From: Linyphia triangularis
Taxonomy: Eukaryota; Arthropoda; Arachnida; Araneae; Linyphiidae
Length of the DNA stretch: 64,000 bases
Assembly: GCA_963978545.1 (NCBI GenBank)
Contig: OZ021729.1
Coordinates: 80,454,670-80,518,669, forward strand
Direction: 5' to 3'
In this document: positions 44,201 to 57,200 of the stretch, in pieces
How positions within the stretch are numbered: the stretch's first letter is position 1
Layout of the letters: the number at the start of each line of letters is the position of its first letter
The notes under the pieces: generated by a model
Seen by the model: the letters and a program-made list of their open reading frames with translations, nothing else
Told to the model about the DNA's origin: nothing
The model's database searches: none
Program-made: the position numbers and the translations under genes

Positions 44201-47200
44201 CTTTACGAATTGCTTCCTTAGCAGTTAGTGTTTTCTTCTCCATATCTGCCTTCTATCTTTCAAGCTCTTTCTGGTCTCCTTCCTTTTGTTGCATCTTTTT
44301 TTTTTTTTTTTTTTTTAGTTCAGATGCAATCCTCTTATCTTCTTCAATTCTTTCCATATATGATTTATATGCTGTTTCACCCTTTTTTATAAATTCTCTA
44401 GGAATTCGGACTAAATGACACTTATTGTATAACGTTAATCCATCTTTTGTCGTTTGTAGTGCACTTATTAAAGCTTGAGTAAGACCCGTTCTGTCAAGAA
44501 GTTTGATGTTTGGGAAAACCCTCCTTCCACATCTGCATTTCCATGTGGAAGCACGAGGATAACCTTAACCAATCTTGTAAGCTCGGGTTATTTTCCTGTC
44601 CTAGATCATTCCTAAGAGAGAAGATGTTGTTAAAGAAGTAATCGATCCGTCTAGGAAATACTTCATCATCAATTTCGTACGTGTACCAGTCTTTTGGGAT
44701 GTTCTCGAATTGCAAAATCCTCCACTCATCACCTATTAAGTCAACATTTAACGGAGGGCTTAGGTGAACATTAAATGAAAGATTTTTAGCTGCTTTTAAA
44801 GACCGGAACCTGGATATATTTTCTGGCTTCAGACACCTTGCTTCTTTTATCACAATATTAAGTGAAAGGGTTTTCTCTAGTAATTCTTATGCTACATTTT
44901 AGAGACATTTTTGCATTAATACTGTCAACTCTTTTTGAAGAGGTTTCTTAACCTTTGTCAAATACTTTTGAGATTGAACACCAATTTCAAGTTCATCATC
45001 GTCAAGTTCAAAGTCTATTGCCGGAAACTTTAACAACTGCAGTTCTTGTAAATTCATTTTTTTTTAAAAATTCATTATCTTTAAGAAATGGCCATACAAT
45101 TTTCTTACTAAAGAATCCATCCTTTCATACACAAGATGTATCAAAGGTTCTTCTCATTGAAAAAGAGCTAAGATAGGTTGCAGGATATTTGCCAAGGAGA
45201 GAAGGAAGTGTACTTTCACCAAAGTAGCATTGGACCTTTTCAGACACATCACAATCCTCAAATAACGAGCATTTTCAGAAATATTTAGGTCTCTTTTGGG
45301 CAACCTTTTTAAAAAATATTCAGAAACCACGGGCCATTGACTGAGAAGCCTGTCTAACGCAGGACCAAGATTCAGCCACCTACTTTCAACAAGCTTAAGA
45401 TTCTTGAATCCAAGTTCATCTTGCAAATCTTTTAATTCCTCAACTCTGACAGGGGATGTTTAAACAAGTAGTGCAAGTCTACAGTGAAATCCACAATTTC
45501 ATCCCCGAATTCATTTACCGTTTTTCTGAAGACATTCTGGACCGTGTGTAGATTGCAAAACCCAACATTTACTGTGTGTAAATTTCAAAACCCAGCTTTC
45601 AGGAAAACCACAAAAAAACACAAAAAAAACAACAAAAAAAATGGTTCGCGCTTGTCACGTAATATTAATTATATAAGAGAAACTTTGAAAAAGTAGGAAA
45701 AGTAGGACTTTTTTCCCAAAAGTAGGACTGCTGGGCGCCCTGCTTTTACGATATTGTTTGCTTTTAAGTGGAAAAAAATTCATACTTCAACAAGATGGTG
45801 CATCATGCCATACTTCTAACATATAAAAAAATAAGTCACATCAAGCCCTTAATATGGCATGCGAATTTTCCAAATTTAATGTTACAGAAAACAATATGAC
45901 TCATTGGCAGAGCTTGAAGAGAAAGTTTACAATGCATAGAGTGAATTTTATCCTAATTAATTGAAAGAACTAGTCAGCAGTATGCCAGAGAGAATGGCTA
46001 ACTGTCTAAAAAGAAAAGGCCCATCAACAAAACATTGACTTCGTAAATAATTTTCATCATTAAAAAAAAAATAATAATAAATAAATCATTGAGCAGAACC
46101 AGGGTGTCATTGCTTAAATAGTAGGCATTGATGATTGATACATGCTCAGAAATGTTGTATTTCGACATTTTGACAAAAAAATAAACAACAATAAGTGTGC
46201 AGGTCAAAAAAAAAAAAAAAAATCCCAACATGCCCTGTATTCAACGGTGAAGTTTTAATTTAAACCCATCAAAGTTTCAAAAGTTATCAAGTATTTTTTC
46301 ATACAGCTCAATAATAGTCACTCTTTATAAAAGATGTGGACCCTCACTCATCACAATGCTTTTCCCCAAGCGTCAAAAGATACAATTTTCTTGCAAATAA
46401 AATCTCAAGCAAATTCTAAGAAAATAAACATAAATAAAAGAGTTAAAATAACCAAAAAAATTTTAATTTTCTTCTTTGGGTTTTAAGTAGCATAGTATTT
46501 TAGCACATGGAGAAATATAATTCAAACTATTTCATTGGTTGCATAATGTCGTAAAATTAAAATCATTCATGACTATATTTGCATCCAATATACTATGTAT
46601 TACACAAAAAAAAAATTGATCACTATAAAATTTATTATATACATATTTAAAGTACAAAGTTTCCAATCACATAGTTGGACACCAAAGATGAATTCGAAAT
46701 CGGCTTATTAAGTAAGAAAAGACAAACAAATTTGGTTGTTTAAAATGAACTAAATACAAAGAGGGAAAAAATAAAAAGAATTATCTGATGATGATTCAGA
46801 CATGATTTATTAAATTTTTTTCTTTACTTAAATTCATAACTCTACAGACCACTTTTGACTTCCTTACTCCTGACCAACTATGTTTTTAGGTAAGGTACTT
46901 TGCAGCTTTGTACAAATAATTTTGGGACTGAATTATTATTTTTAATATTGTAATTTTCATTTTGAAATGAGATTGCATAATATTAAAAAACATACTGTAA
47001 ATATAAATATAACAATATTATATTGCTACAGTAAGATTTAATTAGTACTATTCATTAATGTAATTTATTTCTCTTTTTTTAAAATGTTTTTTCATTATGT
47101 AATAGTTTCATTTGACATTATATAAAAGTGAAAATAAAAGATTTCTTTTCAATTTGTGCAGTATATTTAATTTGGTTACATTTACATCCCACACATGTTC

Positions 47201-48256
47201 TAATTATGTCTATACATGTAACGTTTTCCCCCATAAACCATATCTTTTTATATCATATAAGTCTTTTCTAAAGTTACTGATCTCAATCCGACTGTTAGTG
47301 AGATGTTCTATAAATTTGGCTGGTTTCTACCAGTTCTATCCAATTTAAACTGGTTTCCAGATCATGCTATACTTTTTGTTCTAATGGCCCATTAAAGGTT
47401 GAGATTCAAATTGGCATTTTACAACACTAAAAGTCACTGTATCGCTCTCTTCGACTCTTAAAACTAATAAATTCTTGTATATCCATGAAGATCGTTTATT
47501 TTCCCGACTCGGACATTTGCTACTTGATATGGTTAAGATACCTATATTTAAGCTGTTTTATAAATGTGCAAGCTTTTTTAATTAAAAAATACCTTTTAAT
47601 GTTAGAAGGGACAACCAGTATGCCTCTATAGACCGAATGCATTGCTGTTGAAAGCAATATCTGCCCAAGTATTGCTTTAAAACACATGCATTCAGTATAA
47701 GTGATTGATGACAACAATCAAAAGGAATCGGCTATACATTTGCTTTAATATAGTACATGAACATTTTTAATCGGATGCTAAAAATAATTACCTTGGCTAT
47801 CACTTTCATTAAAGAAACCTCGAAACTGTTCAAATATTGTTCCTGGGATTAAATGCAATACTACACCAGGGCCAAGAGTCAAAATCAACACTGAAAAGTA
47901 AGTAAAAATTGTAGCTGAAAGTAAATTTTCATACATAAAACACATTAGGAACATTGTTTGAATTCATTATTATTTTTTTTAAAACTATTTTATAGTATGG
48001 ACAGTTCAACAACATAGAAAACATAAAATTAAAAATGCACTTTAATGTAAGCAGTTATATGTTTTAACCAGTTTTCTGAGAATAAGGATTATCACTAAAC
48101 TTTCATATAAAAGAAAAATAAGCATACAGTATTATCTTTTTTTTTTTTGCCGAAAGGCAAATATGTATCACAGAAGTATACTGCCTGGATAAGCATAAAG
48201 GCTACATCTACATTTCTTTTGGCCAAGTTGGGTTATTGTTAACAGATAGTTGTCTG

Positions 48257-48292
<36 letters not shown>

Positions 48293-51200
48293 AGTCAAGT
48301 TTAATGGTAGTATCTACTTGGGAAATATTAAAAAAATTAATAAGTTAGTTAATAAAATGACATCAACTACATGAAGTTAAACCTAAAACCTCCATTTCTC
48401 ATTTTGTGCTCAGATGCAAATACTACTTCTGTACTTAGCATCCAAATAGTAGGAATTACAAGAAACAAAATCAACAACAAGACTTACGAAACCCAATATA
48501 TTGGAGCTGATTAAATGCCCTAATCAGCTTCAATTCTTGGGTTTCTTAAGTCTTGTTGTTCATTTTCTTCTTTATTTTGTATTCTTGTAATCTTCTTCAT
48601 AAGGTTGAAACTAAAGTTATAAGCAAACAAGAAAACCCTCCTAATGTTTAGAGCCATCTGCTTTATGATAATCTGTGATGTGCCACTTTATCTTCTGGTG
48701 GGGAAAATGGAAAATTTGTTTATCTTCAGAGTTAATATCAGCTTGGTCTCGATAACATTTGCATCAAATTATATGCATATCTATCGATAAAAACATCCTC
48801 GAAAGCAGATGCTTTAATAACCATAGTACATACAGTGCAATTTTAAATGTTCTAGTGAGAGACAAATACTAAAAGTTGTTTTACCAAAGCCATAAATTAT
48901 TAGTACACCAGGAAATACTTTTCCAATGAAAGCCAGGAAGGAGAAGAAACCACACATCAGAGAACAAAACTAAAATAAAATAATAATACAAATAGAATAT
49001 TCAATAACTTTTTGGACACATATTTAGTTTCCAACAATAAAAAATATACTTTCAGTAAATTAATAAGAAAATTTTTTCTACTTAACTAATGTAAGTAGAA
49101 TTACTATAATGGTATAGGTTAACTATTCTAATAACATCGAACACAAATATAATGTCTTTTCAGTAATGTTAATGTAAAAGGCTAAATTCAAAACTGCAAG
49201 ATTTTAATGCAATTTTTCAAATCATTTTAATGAAGTCTACTTGCTTTGATTTAATAGCACATTACAAGAAAACAACATTTATTTAAAAATATTTAAGAAG
49301 AAAATAATAAGTAACACTTAGTACAGTAAATCATTATTAGAAATTTGATTATAAAAGAGTTTATTCTAGAAATGAAAAATGACAGGGGGCTTTTTCCAAA
49401 AAAGGATAGTTCTTATTTGTGAGCTCTATTACATAGAAATGGAGAAACACTTTTGCAAAATTTTTTATTTTGTTTTATTTTCATATTGCAATGAATATTT
49501 TTAACTGTCATTTTTTTAAAAAACAGACAAAAAACCCAGTACAAAACACATAAATAAAAAATAAAGCTACATTACAATACTAAAATGATATCCATATTAA
49601 ATGCTACTCGCCTAATCTTTCTGCAATAGGACAGAAAATGTTATTCAAAACAGAAATCAATATACACTTTGTACAATTTTTAACAGAAATACACTTTTAT
49701 AGTTAAAAAAAAAAAAAAAAAGCAATTTACAATATTCCAAGATAAAAATATGAATTTTTACAACCTACTTTCATTAAACATATTTCTAAAATTTAAATGA
49801 ATCAACAATTTCCCTTTCAGAATTTGCCCACTGTCGCACACAAGATTTCTTTTTACCAAACATAGCAATAATCATTGTTGGCTACTAAAGTACACTGACA
49901 CCAGACTCACTATAGCAGGTATTACAAGGAATATTTGAACTAAATAACCTGTTCTGCATCCTAAAAATATGTAAACATTTTTAATTTTTTTAATTTTAAA
50001 ATATCTTGAGAAAAAACATCAACTTTATTGCTAAACATGCTAAGCAGAACCCCTTTTAACCATATGAAATTTTTTGAAGTATGAGACATAAATAAAATAG
50101 CATCGAAAGAGACCAAGGATGAACACAGATGCATATAAAACTTTAAGTAAATATAACTGTAAAAATTGAGTCAAAATTGAGTAACATGGTGATATGAAGA
50201 GTTAAATAAAAATGCAACCTAAAATTTTGGTGTTTTGTTCAAATATTCGCTTGCCAAACATGCTGTTATTGAATGCAAATTGAATGATGTGGTTACTGTT
50301 AACTCCATTCCATTATTTCATTTGCAGAATGTAGGCTTTTATCCTTCTAGCCATTTGCATATAATTAACATTTCCTTCGTACATCGAAAAATATCTCTGA
50401 AAATAAGACTCGTAAACCTGAAACTTAGGTAGTTGAAGCACAAATATATTTAAGAATTAGGAATACCTCCAGAACAATGGTAGTCTCTTTTAAAAACTAC
50501 TATTTCAAAGCCTGGAAACCTGAATTTTTGAATTCAAATAGTCTATAGCCAACTTGACTGCCTAATGCTTTTTTGGAAAGCAAGCGACAAATCTCGTAAA
50601 CGTTTTAGAACAAACTGAAGAACAACTTGAAATCAATATTTATTTTGTATTCATATCAGCATTTGATACAAGTTATTTCTAATCCAAATGAAACTTGCAG
50701 CAACTTACCAAACCTCTGTTATCCTTTCTGAGTTTCCACACATCCTTGAAAAGAGCCATCGCTTTTTCTATCGTCTCATTTGTGATGGCATTTATTTCTG
50801 GACTGCTACGATGGCATCTAGGAGGTAACCAGCTGAAATATCCAATTGTTTAGCATTTAAGGAAGACAGTCCTTTAATAGACATAATGCATTTTCCGCAC
50901 CCAGAATGTCAGCTGTTGCGACAGACTAAGCTGAACATGGGAAAAAATCATCCTCTAAACATAACACTGAATCAAAATCAAAGCTCATTAACTAGAATAA
51001 TAAAAGACAAGGTTCTGAAAGGAAAGACTAATAGAACTTATCTCATATTGAGATAAATTTAACTGTTTAAGAGGGATAGTCAGCCGGAACCTGTCCGATA
51101 GACCATAATGCTTCATTTTCTGCCATAATATTTGTCAAAGTATTGCTTTAAAATATATGAATTTTTACACCATCTATAACAAAGTTAAAAAAAATCCACA

Positions 51201-54200
51201 AACAAGAATTAAAAAGAAAATAACAAGGGTCGCAGTGGGTTTTCGAAAAAAATTAAGTAGGAATTTTAGGGACAATTCCAAATATTTCAGGAACATTTCC
51301 TAAAAAATGTTAAGATATTTCTTTTAAAGCTGACATAGGCTCCTAACATAGACATTCTTTTCAAAATAAGTTTCAACACTGGCAATCAGCCACAATTTTC
51401 AGAAAATTGAATAGCAAACTTTTTAGCAAAACAACAGCTATATAATTAAACAATTATACTGTTTCCTAATTGAATACACTTATTTAGTTTTTAAGCAACA
51501 TTCAAAGTACTTAAAAAAGAATATTACTTCAACTTAAACTTACGACTAATATGAGTTTTGCTACAATTTAAAACTGTTAATGAAAATTTTAAACTATTTT
51601 TTCCTCTGGAAGAATAACTGTTTTTTTTTTGTGGTTTTTTTTTTTTTTTTTTCCCACTGGTTTTGGAGGAAAATCGGAGAATTATTGAGGTTTTTTTATT
51701 TTTTTCAGAATCGTTGAAAAATTTAGGTACAATTCTAAGAGTTTTAAGATGAAATAAAAATTTAAGGAATATCAGGAATTTTAGGCCAAATGTGACCCTT
51801 TAAATAACTATATTTTTTAATGAATTTCTTTAGAAACTAATTCATATAAACTTTTTAAAGCATAATAAAAAACCGCTAGTTATATTTCCTTCTAATTTGT
51901 CAATAATCTTTTATTACTATTGCTGTACCTTTGGCAGAAATTACGGCCAAAAATATCAAGCAATAGGACAATAGGGGAGGGATAGACTGACCATCCCTCT
52001 TAAATCTCTATTAATATTCAAGCTTACATAGAGTAGCTTAAAAGATTTGCTGTTCCAACAGGACATTTGTGGACATTTGCTTGTCCACAAAACACAAATA
52101 GATACACAGCATTAATTAATGTTATCAATCTAGTATTATATTTATAAAAAATTGCATATTTAGTATTAAGTATAAAATTTTACAGTATATAATTACAATA
52201 AAACCAAACTAACCTTTCTGCAGTTTCTTTATCTAGGGGTGCTGAAATAAAAATAAATAAATAAATTGTAAAAAAGAACAACATTTTGCAGCAAGAAATA
52301 ACTAACATAATAAATATTAAGATGTCACACCTTCTATTAGAGGCCAACAATAGAATGCATATGTCCTATGCAAAAATATAAATATCCCAAAAATGGACAC
52401 TATGGATATGAATCTTCTACTCCATGCCACAATCAACCTGAAATACACAAGATCAATATTAAGTTATTTAATTGGACAAAAACATTTGTATAATTGTACA
52501 AAATAAGTAAAAAATTCCGCCTAAAATCAAGAGCAAAGTTATCACATGCTCAGTGTTCCTCATTAAAAAAATGAGGTTTTTTTTGCATCAAACTTTCAGA
52601 CAGGTTGTTATTATATAAACAGTTCACATTTACAGTTCTGTTTTAGATGCTTCAGTCATTGTCCCTTTGGCAACCTAATTTTAAATTGCCCAATACATAC
52701 ATTAAAAACATGTCATAGAACAGCACTTAAGGGTCGGTATTCTTACAATGGTGACTATGAGAAGTTGAAATTTTGCGTGACCAAATTTGGTCTCTTTCAT
52801 TTACTCAAGGCAAAGAGGATCTTTTGATTTCCCCAGTAACAGGGGCGTAGCCAGAGATTTTTTCGGAAGGGGATTTTAAATCATAACAGTCCATTTTGCT
52901 ATTACTTCCGCATGTATTTAGTAATTAAAATAACAAATGTTTTTTTTTTTACCTGTGCATTTCATTTTAAGTAAATTTATTTTTTTAAACAAGAAAAAAA
53001 ATCCTTGGATTTTTGTGTTCTAATAGCAAACAGAAAAAATTCGGGTGGGGGGGGGGACATCTCCATGTCTCTCCGCCTCGATACACACCTGCTCAATAAT
53101 AACTATTTCCGAAGTAACAGCACTTAATGTCTTAATTTTTTTTTAGCACAGAAGAGTATTGCAGGGAATCAAACACAGACTGCTAACAGCTGAGCTACTA
53201 TGGCCATTAAATGGTAGCTATAGGTAGTCATTTAGAAAAGCAGACATTTACAATCAGATTTAAATTTAAGCATTTTTTTCTTGAATTTAAAATATTTTGG
53301 TGTGTAAGAAGGTGTGTAAGAAGTTTTGAAATAAAGGGGATGGAAAGATAGAAGAAACTACAGAGGGGAGACTTTTCCAATGGTAATTTAAAAGTTTTCA
53401 ATTCAAATATATTACAAACTACACAGTAATATATTTTAAAAATATTCTTACCTATTCTTTTTAATAACATTTAAAAAAAAAAAAAAATTAAATTTTAAAG
53501 AAATTTTTTAATTTTTGTAAGTAGTTTACTAGATCTGAAAATATCTACTCGCCACAGGTCGATTAAGTGGCTTCATTATGCTACTAAATAAATTAATCAA
53601 CTGGCCACTTTTCAATTTTTCACTCCTGCAATTTTTTAAAAATTAAGTCCTCTGGTTAATGTAAGGGTTTAATCCTAATCTCCTCCCTGGCTGCGATGAA
53701 GCGGCTACTAAACTAAAAGTGTATTTTCACTTATGAGTGTCAGGAACTGTAAAAGTGAAGAGAAGAAATTTAGAAGCTGTAAGTGTTAAATATTACTTTG
53801 AAAGTAGCACTATCTTACTGTAAATAAACAAAAATGGGAATATTAAAAGAATTTCTTTGAAGCTACTGGGTTCACTTTGAACTGTGCACAATCTTCTAAC
53901 TTTAATAGTTTTAAAGTTAATTTGTTTACACTTGGAATTGTTTTTGGCAGAGTAATTTTCAATTTATGATGAAAATTTGTAAAGAATTTTCATGATTGCA
54001 GCCTACAGATGTTTAACGACAAATATTGTTTTTGAACGGCTTTGTGTCTAACACGAAAATGCAATTCAATGCCATCTTTGAAAATCACAATCTGCAAAAC
54101 CTTAGAGCCTATTTGTTGATGGACTGATATGATACTCTTTTGCTGCATTTACATGATGAGGCACAATCTAAAAGAGGTTCTATAACACTGTTGAATGAAC

Positions 54201-57200
54201 TTAGTTTATTAATTCTTATCCCGCACCAAACTTTTTTTTAGCTACATATTAAATTTGCTGGTCAAAATTTTTAAACAAATTTAAAACACAGAGTGCAAGG
54301 GAAATTATGACATGAAAATGTTGGTGCACAAATATTCAACAATTTATTTTGATCTTTATGACGTTGGATAAGAAACATGCCAAAAACTACAATACAAAAT
54401 TGGTTCAACTAAGAAACTAATATAACTCTGGGTTAAATTTTATAATACAATACAAGATTTTCACTTATATATTGGCTTTTACCAAACTGTGCACTTTCGG
54501 AAGTGCAATGTCATTCAATGTGCTCAAGTAGGGCAACCTAAAATGATGTTAAACGCTTCTCAATTAGAAAACAGTAAGTTACAGTTGTAACATTTTAGAA
54601 ATAAATCTTAACAGTCTGTGGCACACATATTTTTATAGAATATTTTGATAAAATATTATTATTATAATTGTACAACAGGAAATAGTTAGACACATAGTGG
54701 AAACTTATCTACATTTCTGGGTCATTCTACAGAAAATCAGGAATTTGATAAAAAAATGTTTAAAAAAACAATAAATTTTTTGAGAATTTTGATACAGAAC
54801 TATAAACGAAGATATAATCAAGGGTCATAATGCTATAATAGTACTTGAGAAAAAAAATATGAACTTTTTATATTTTGAAATATTATAAAAATTTTATGAC
54901 CACAGATGTGAAGTGAGGTATAAAAGGCTGCAGAGAATTATTAATGAAGTTAAATTTAAAATAAAAAGTAATAAAATACAAGTAACATTACCTTTGCAAG
55001 TGGATAAAATATTGTATAACTTTAAAAATTGACAAAATATAATAATTTTAGTGCATATTTTTGATTTTCGTAAGATATTTGAAACTATATTTTGACTTAT
55101 TTCTGAAAAATAACCTAAACAGAACAGAGTGGGATGTTACCTGATTTAAAACAAATTGCCTTATTTTTTTTTGGTTCTATTATTACAAATACTTAAATTG
55201 GTACTCTTTTGTTAAACGGGTACCAGATAAAAAGCACCAAATTGCAGAAGTAACTAATCCAAACCATTTCAAATTCCTACAACAAACTGTAAACATTCAG
55301 GCTAGGTGATACATTTACACATAATTTAAATGTATTAACATTTAAGCTTGACGAAAACTGTGCCATCCGTCTAACGGAAAAGCACGCTTAACTTTAAGTT
55401 GCGCCTCCCCAAAAAATAGACGTAAAAGAGATATTTTGGAGGAGAAGAGTGAGTTTAAAAAAATGAAAAAAATAGGGGGCAATTCCAGTTTTGAAGTATT
55501 TGTTTAGAATCATATTTATTTAAAAATTTACACTTCAGAAATTTCAACTTCAAAGTGTTTTGAAAATATTTATTTTTATACATTTTTTTTTCTTACTTAA
55601 AAAATTACTAAAATGCATGTCACTGAACAAAGAATCCTTGTCCAACAGCTGCATTCTATTTTTTGTGCCTATTCCAAGAACTTTTATTTCTTTAGTAAGA
55701 GCTGTGTGATTAATTATTCTCAGTTGGCACCATTTATTTACAGAATTTTGAAGTTCTATTCCATCAAAGTTGTGTTTAAATCGCATTATTTTCCAGGCAT
55801 CTACAAAAAATAATAATTAAATAAAAAAATATATATATACTGCTATATAGAATATGTAACAGTCACCTTTTAGAAAATATACATATAAACTTTAAAAATT
55901 TTAAATAGAATGTGTCAGCTTCTAATTATATCATTGTCCTGTCATATAAAGAACGCAATAACAGCAAACCAGCATAATTATGCTCGTTATTTATTCAAAA
56001 TACAATTAAAATTTATATAAGTTTAACAGTATTCCACTAGTACAGTACTTAAATTTGAATTTTTTTTTGTTATTTTAATTAGCACTTTTTTTAAATCACT
56101 TCAATTAAAAAACTGTCCTATTTTGAGCCCTTGTCTTAGCATTAAGACATTTTTAAAATATATTCTTACTGACAATTAAAATTTTTTTGCACTGCTGGTA
56201 TTTATTTCTTGTTGCATAAAGCCTAAATAATAATAAAAAATATATAACATACAATTACATCATCCTTTTTCAAAAAATTCTTAAAAATGAAAAATTTCCT
56301 GTTTTGGAAGAATGACCCAGTTTGTTCTTTGCATCTGCACAATATATATGCCTAACAGCTGATTTCTTTATCAAAACAGTTTATTACAGGAAACTGCATG
56401 GATTTAATGAGAATTTTTATAACGTCCACAAACGTGACCTATTGCCCTGGTTACAGCTGCAAAAAACTTGAAATAAAATGAACATAAAACTTACGTCCTT
56501 ACTTATTACATTTTCTGGTAAATTCCTAGTTCACGTTTATGGGTTGGCGCACTTTTGAAAAGTTGGCGACAAAGCCAGAATGTCACCAATTCGGAATTCC
56601 AATAATAAAAATTGAGAAATGAATCAGGATTTGTGGTATAGAAAGGTTGAAGCCAAAACGCGTCAATAAAAAAAATGGGGTTGCCAAATTTAAAACTGTA
56701 TTGCCTACAAAACAGCGCCAAATCGGCTTGGCGATATTTTAACGTCAACTAGGAATAGACCCATTTTCTTAACATGAAAGTGCAGTATAAAGAATTTTAA
56801 GTGTGTTTAACTTATTCAATATTACTCTGGAAAAAATCAAAATGGTAAATAATGTTAGTCCATGGATGACATTCCCTGTTTGGAAATAAAATTTGAATAA
56901 TAATCAAACTATATTATCGCAATTTAAAACTGCAATTAATTATATCAGTCATACATTGTTTATATCTATAAAATTATTTTTGTATACTTTTTATAATAAA
57001 TACCAGTAACACAAATTCCAGATTTTCCTTAGAAGACACACTGGCAGAACGACTCTAGAAATACTGATTAGATGTGATTGGCATTAGAATTGATAAATTC
57101 AATCATTCAGCTTGAAATGTATTGAAAAAAGTTATCATATTTGTTAAACTCCGATATTTGTAACTATGAGGCAAGCTAAAAATACGGTACAGATGTAATA

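Larger units (their letters stand above)
40733..45741 (-). mobile_element. 5.0-kb hAT element, 8-bp duplication GCTTTTAC
   Basis: Inserted into the Tc1-like element: identical GCTTTTAC at 40725-40732 and 45742-45749. Ends AAGCCTCCCAGTGG and, in reverse, AGGGCGCCCAGCAG (9 of 14 match). Near both ends lies AAAAGTAGGAAAAGTAGGAC, oddly in the same orientation. The transposase relic is on the minus strand, and two Helitrons sit inside. Confidence 0.8.
40060..46060 (+). mobile_element. Tc1-like element, split by a hAT insertion
   Basis: N-terminal HTH region at 40149-40382 (ISNVIQRSKGAVENVIKRG, RLSQRDQRRRISKK). First catalytic block at 40497-40730 (VMFSDEKRFNLDDPNG, YWHDLR). The remainder resumes at 45750 (FAFKWKK, then QQDG-A-CHTS, and near 45965 LKELVSSMPERM). 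The DDE D residues in FSDEKRFNLD and QQDG are legible; the third acidic motif is not. Outer ends were not resolved. Stops and frameshifts throughout. Confidence 0.7.

Noticed and set aside
44152..44418. 88-codon plus-strand Ser-rich frame
   Set aside because: Antisense of the Lys/Glu-rich coiled coil of the hAT transposase relic.
53150..53205. Functional tRNA gene
   Set aside because: The A-box and B-box-like words are too close and no cloverleaf can be drawn; better as a SINE fragment.
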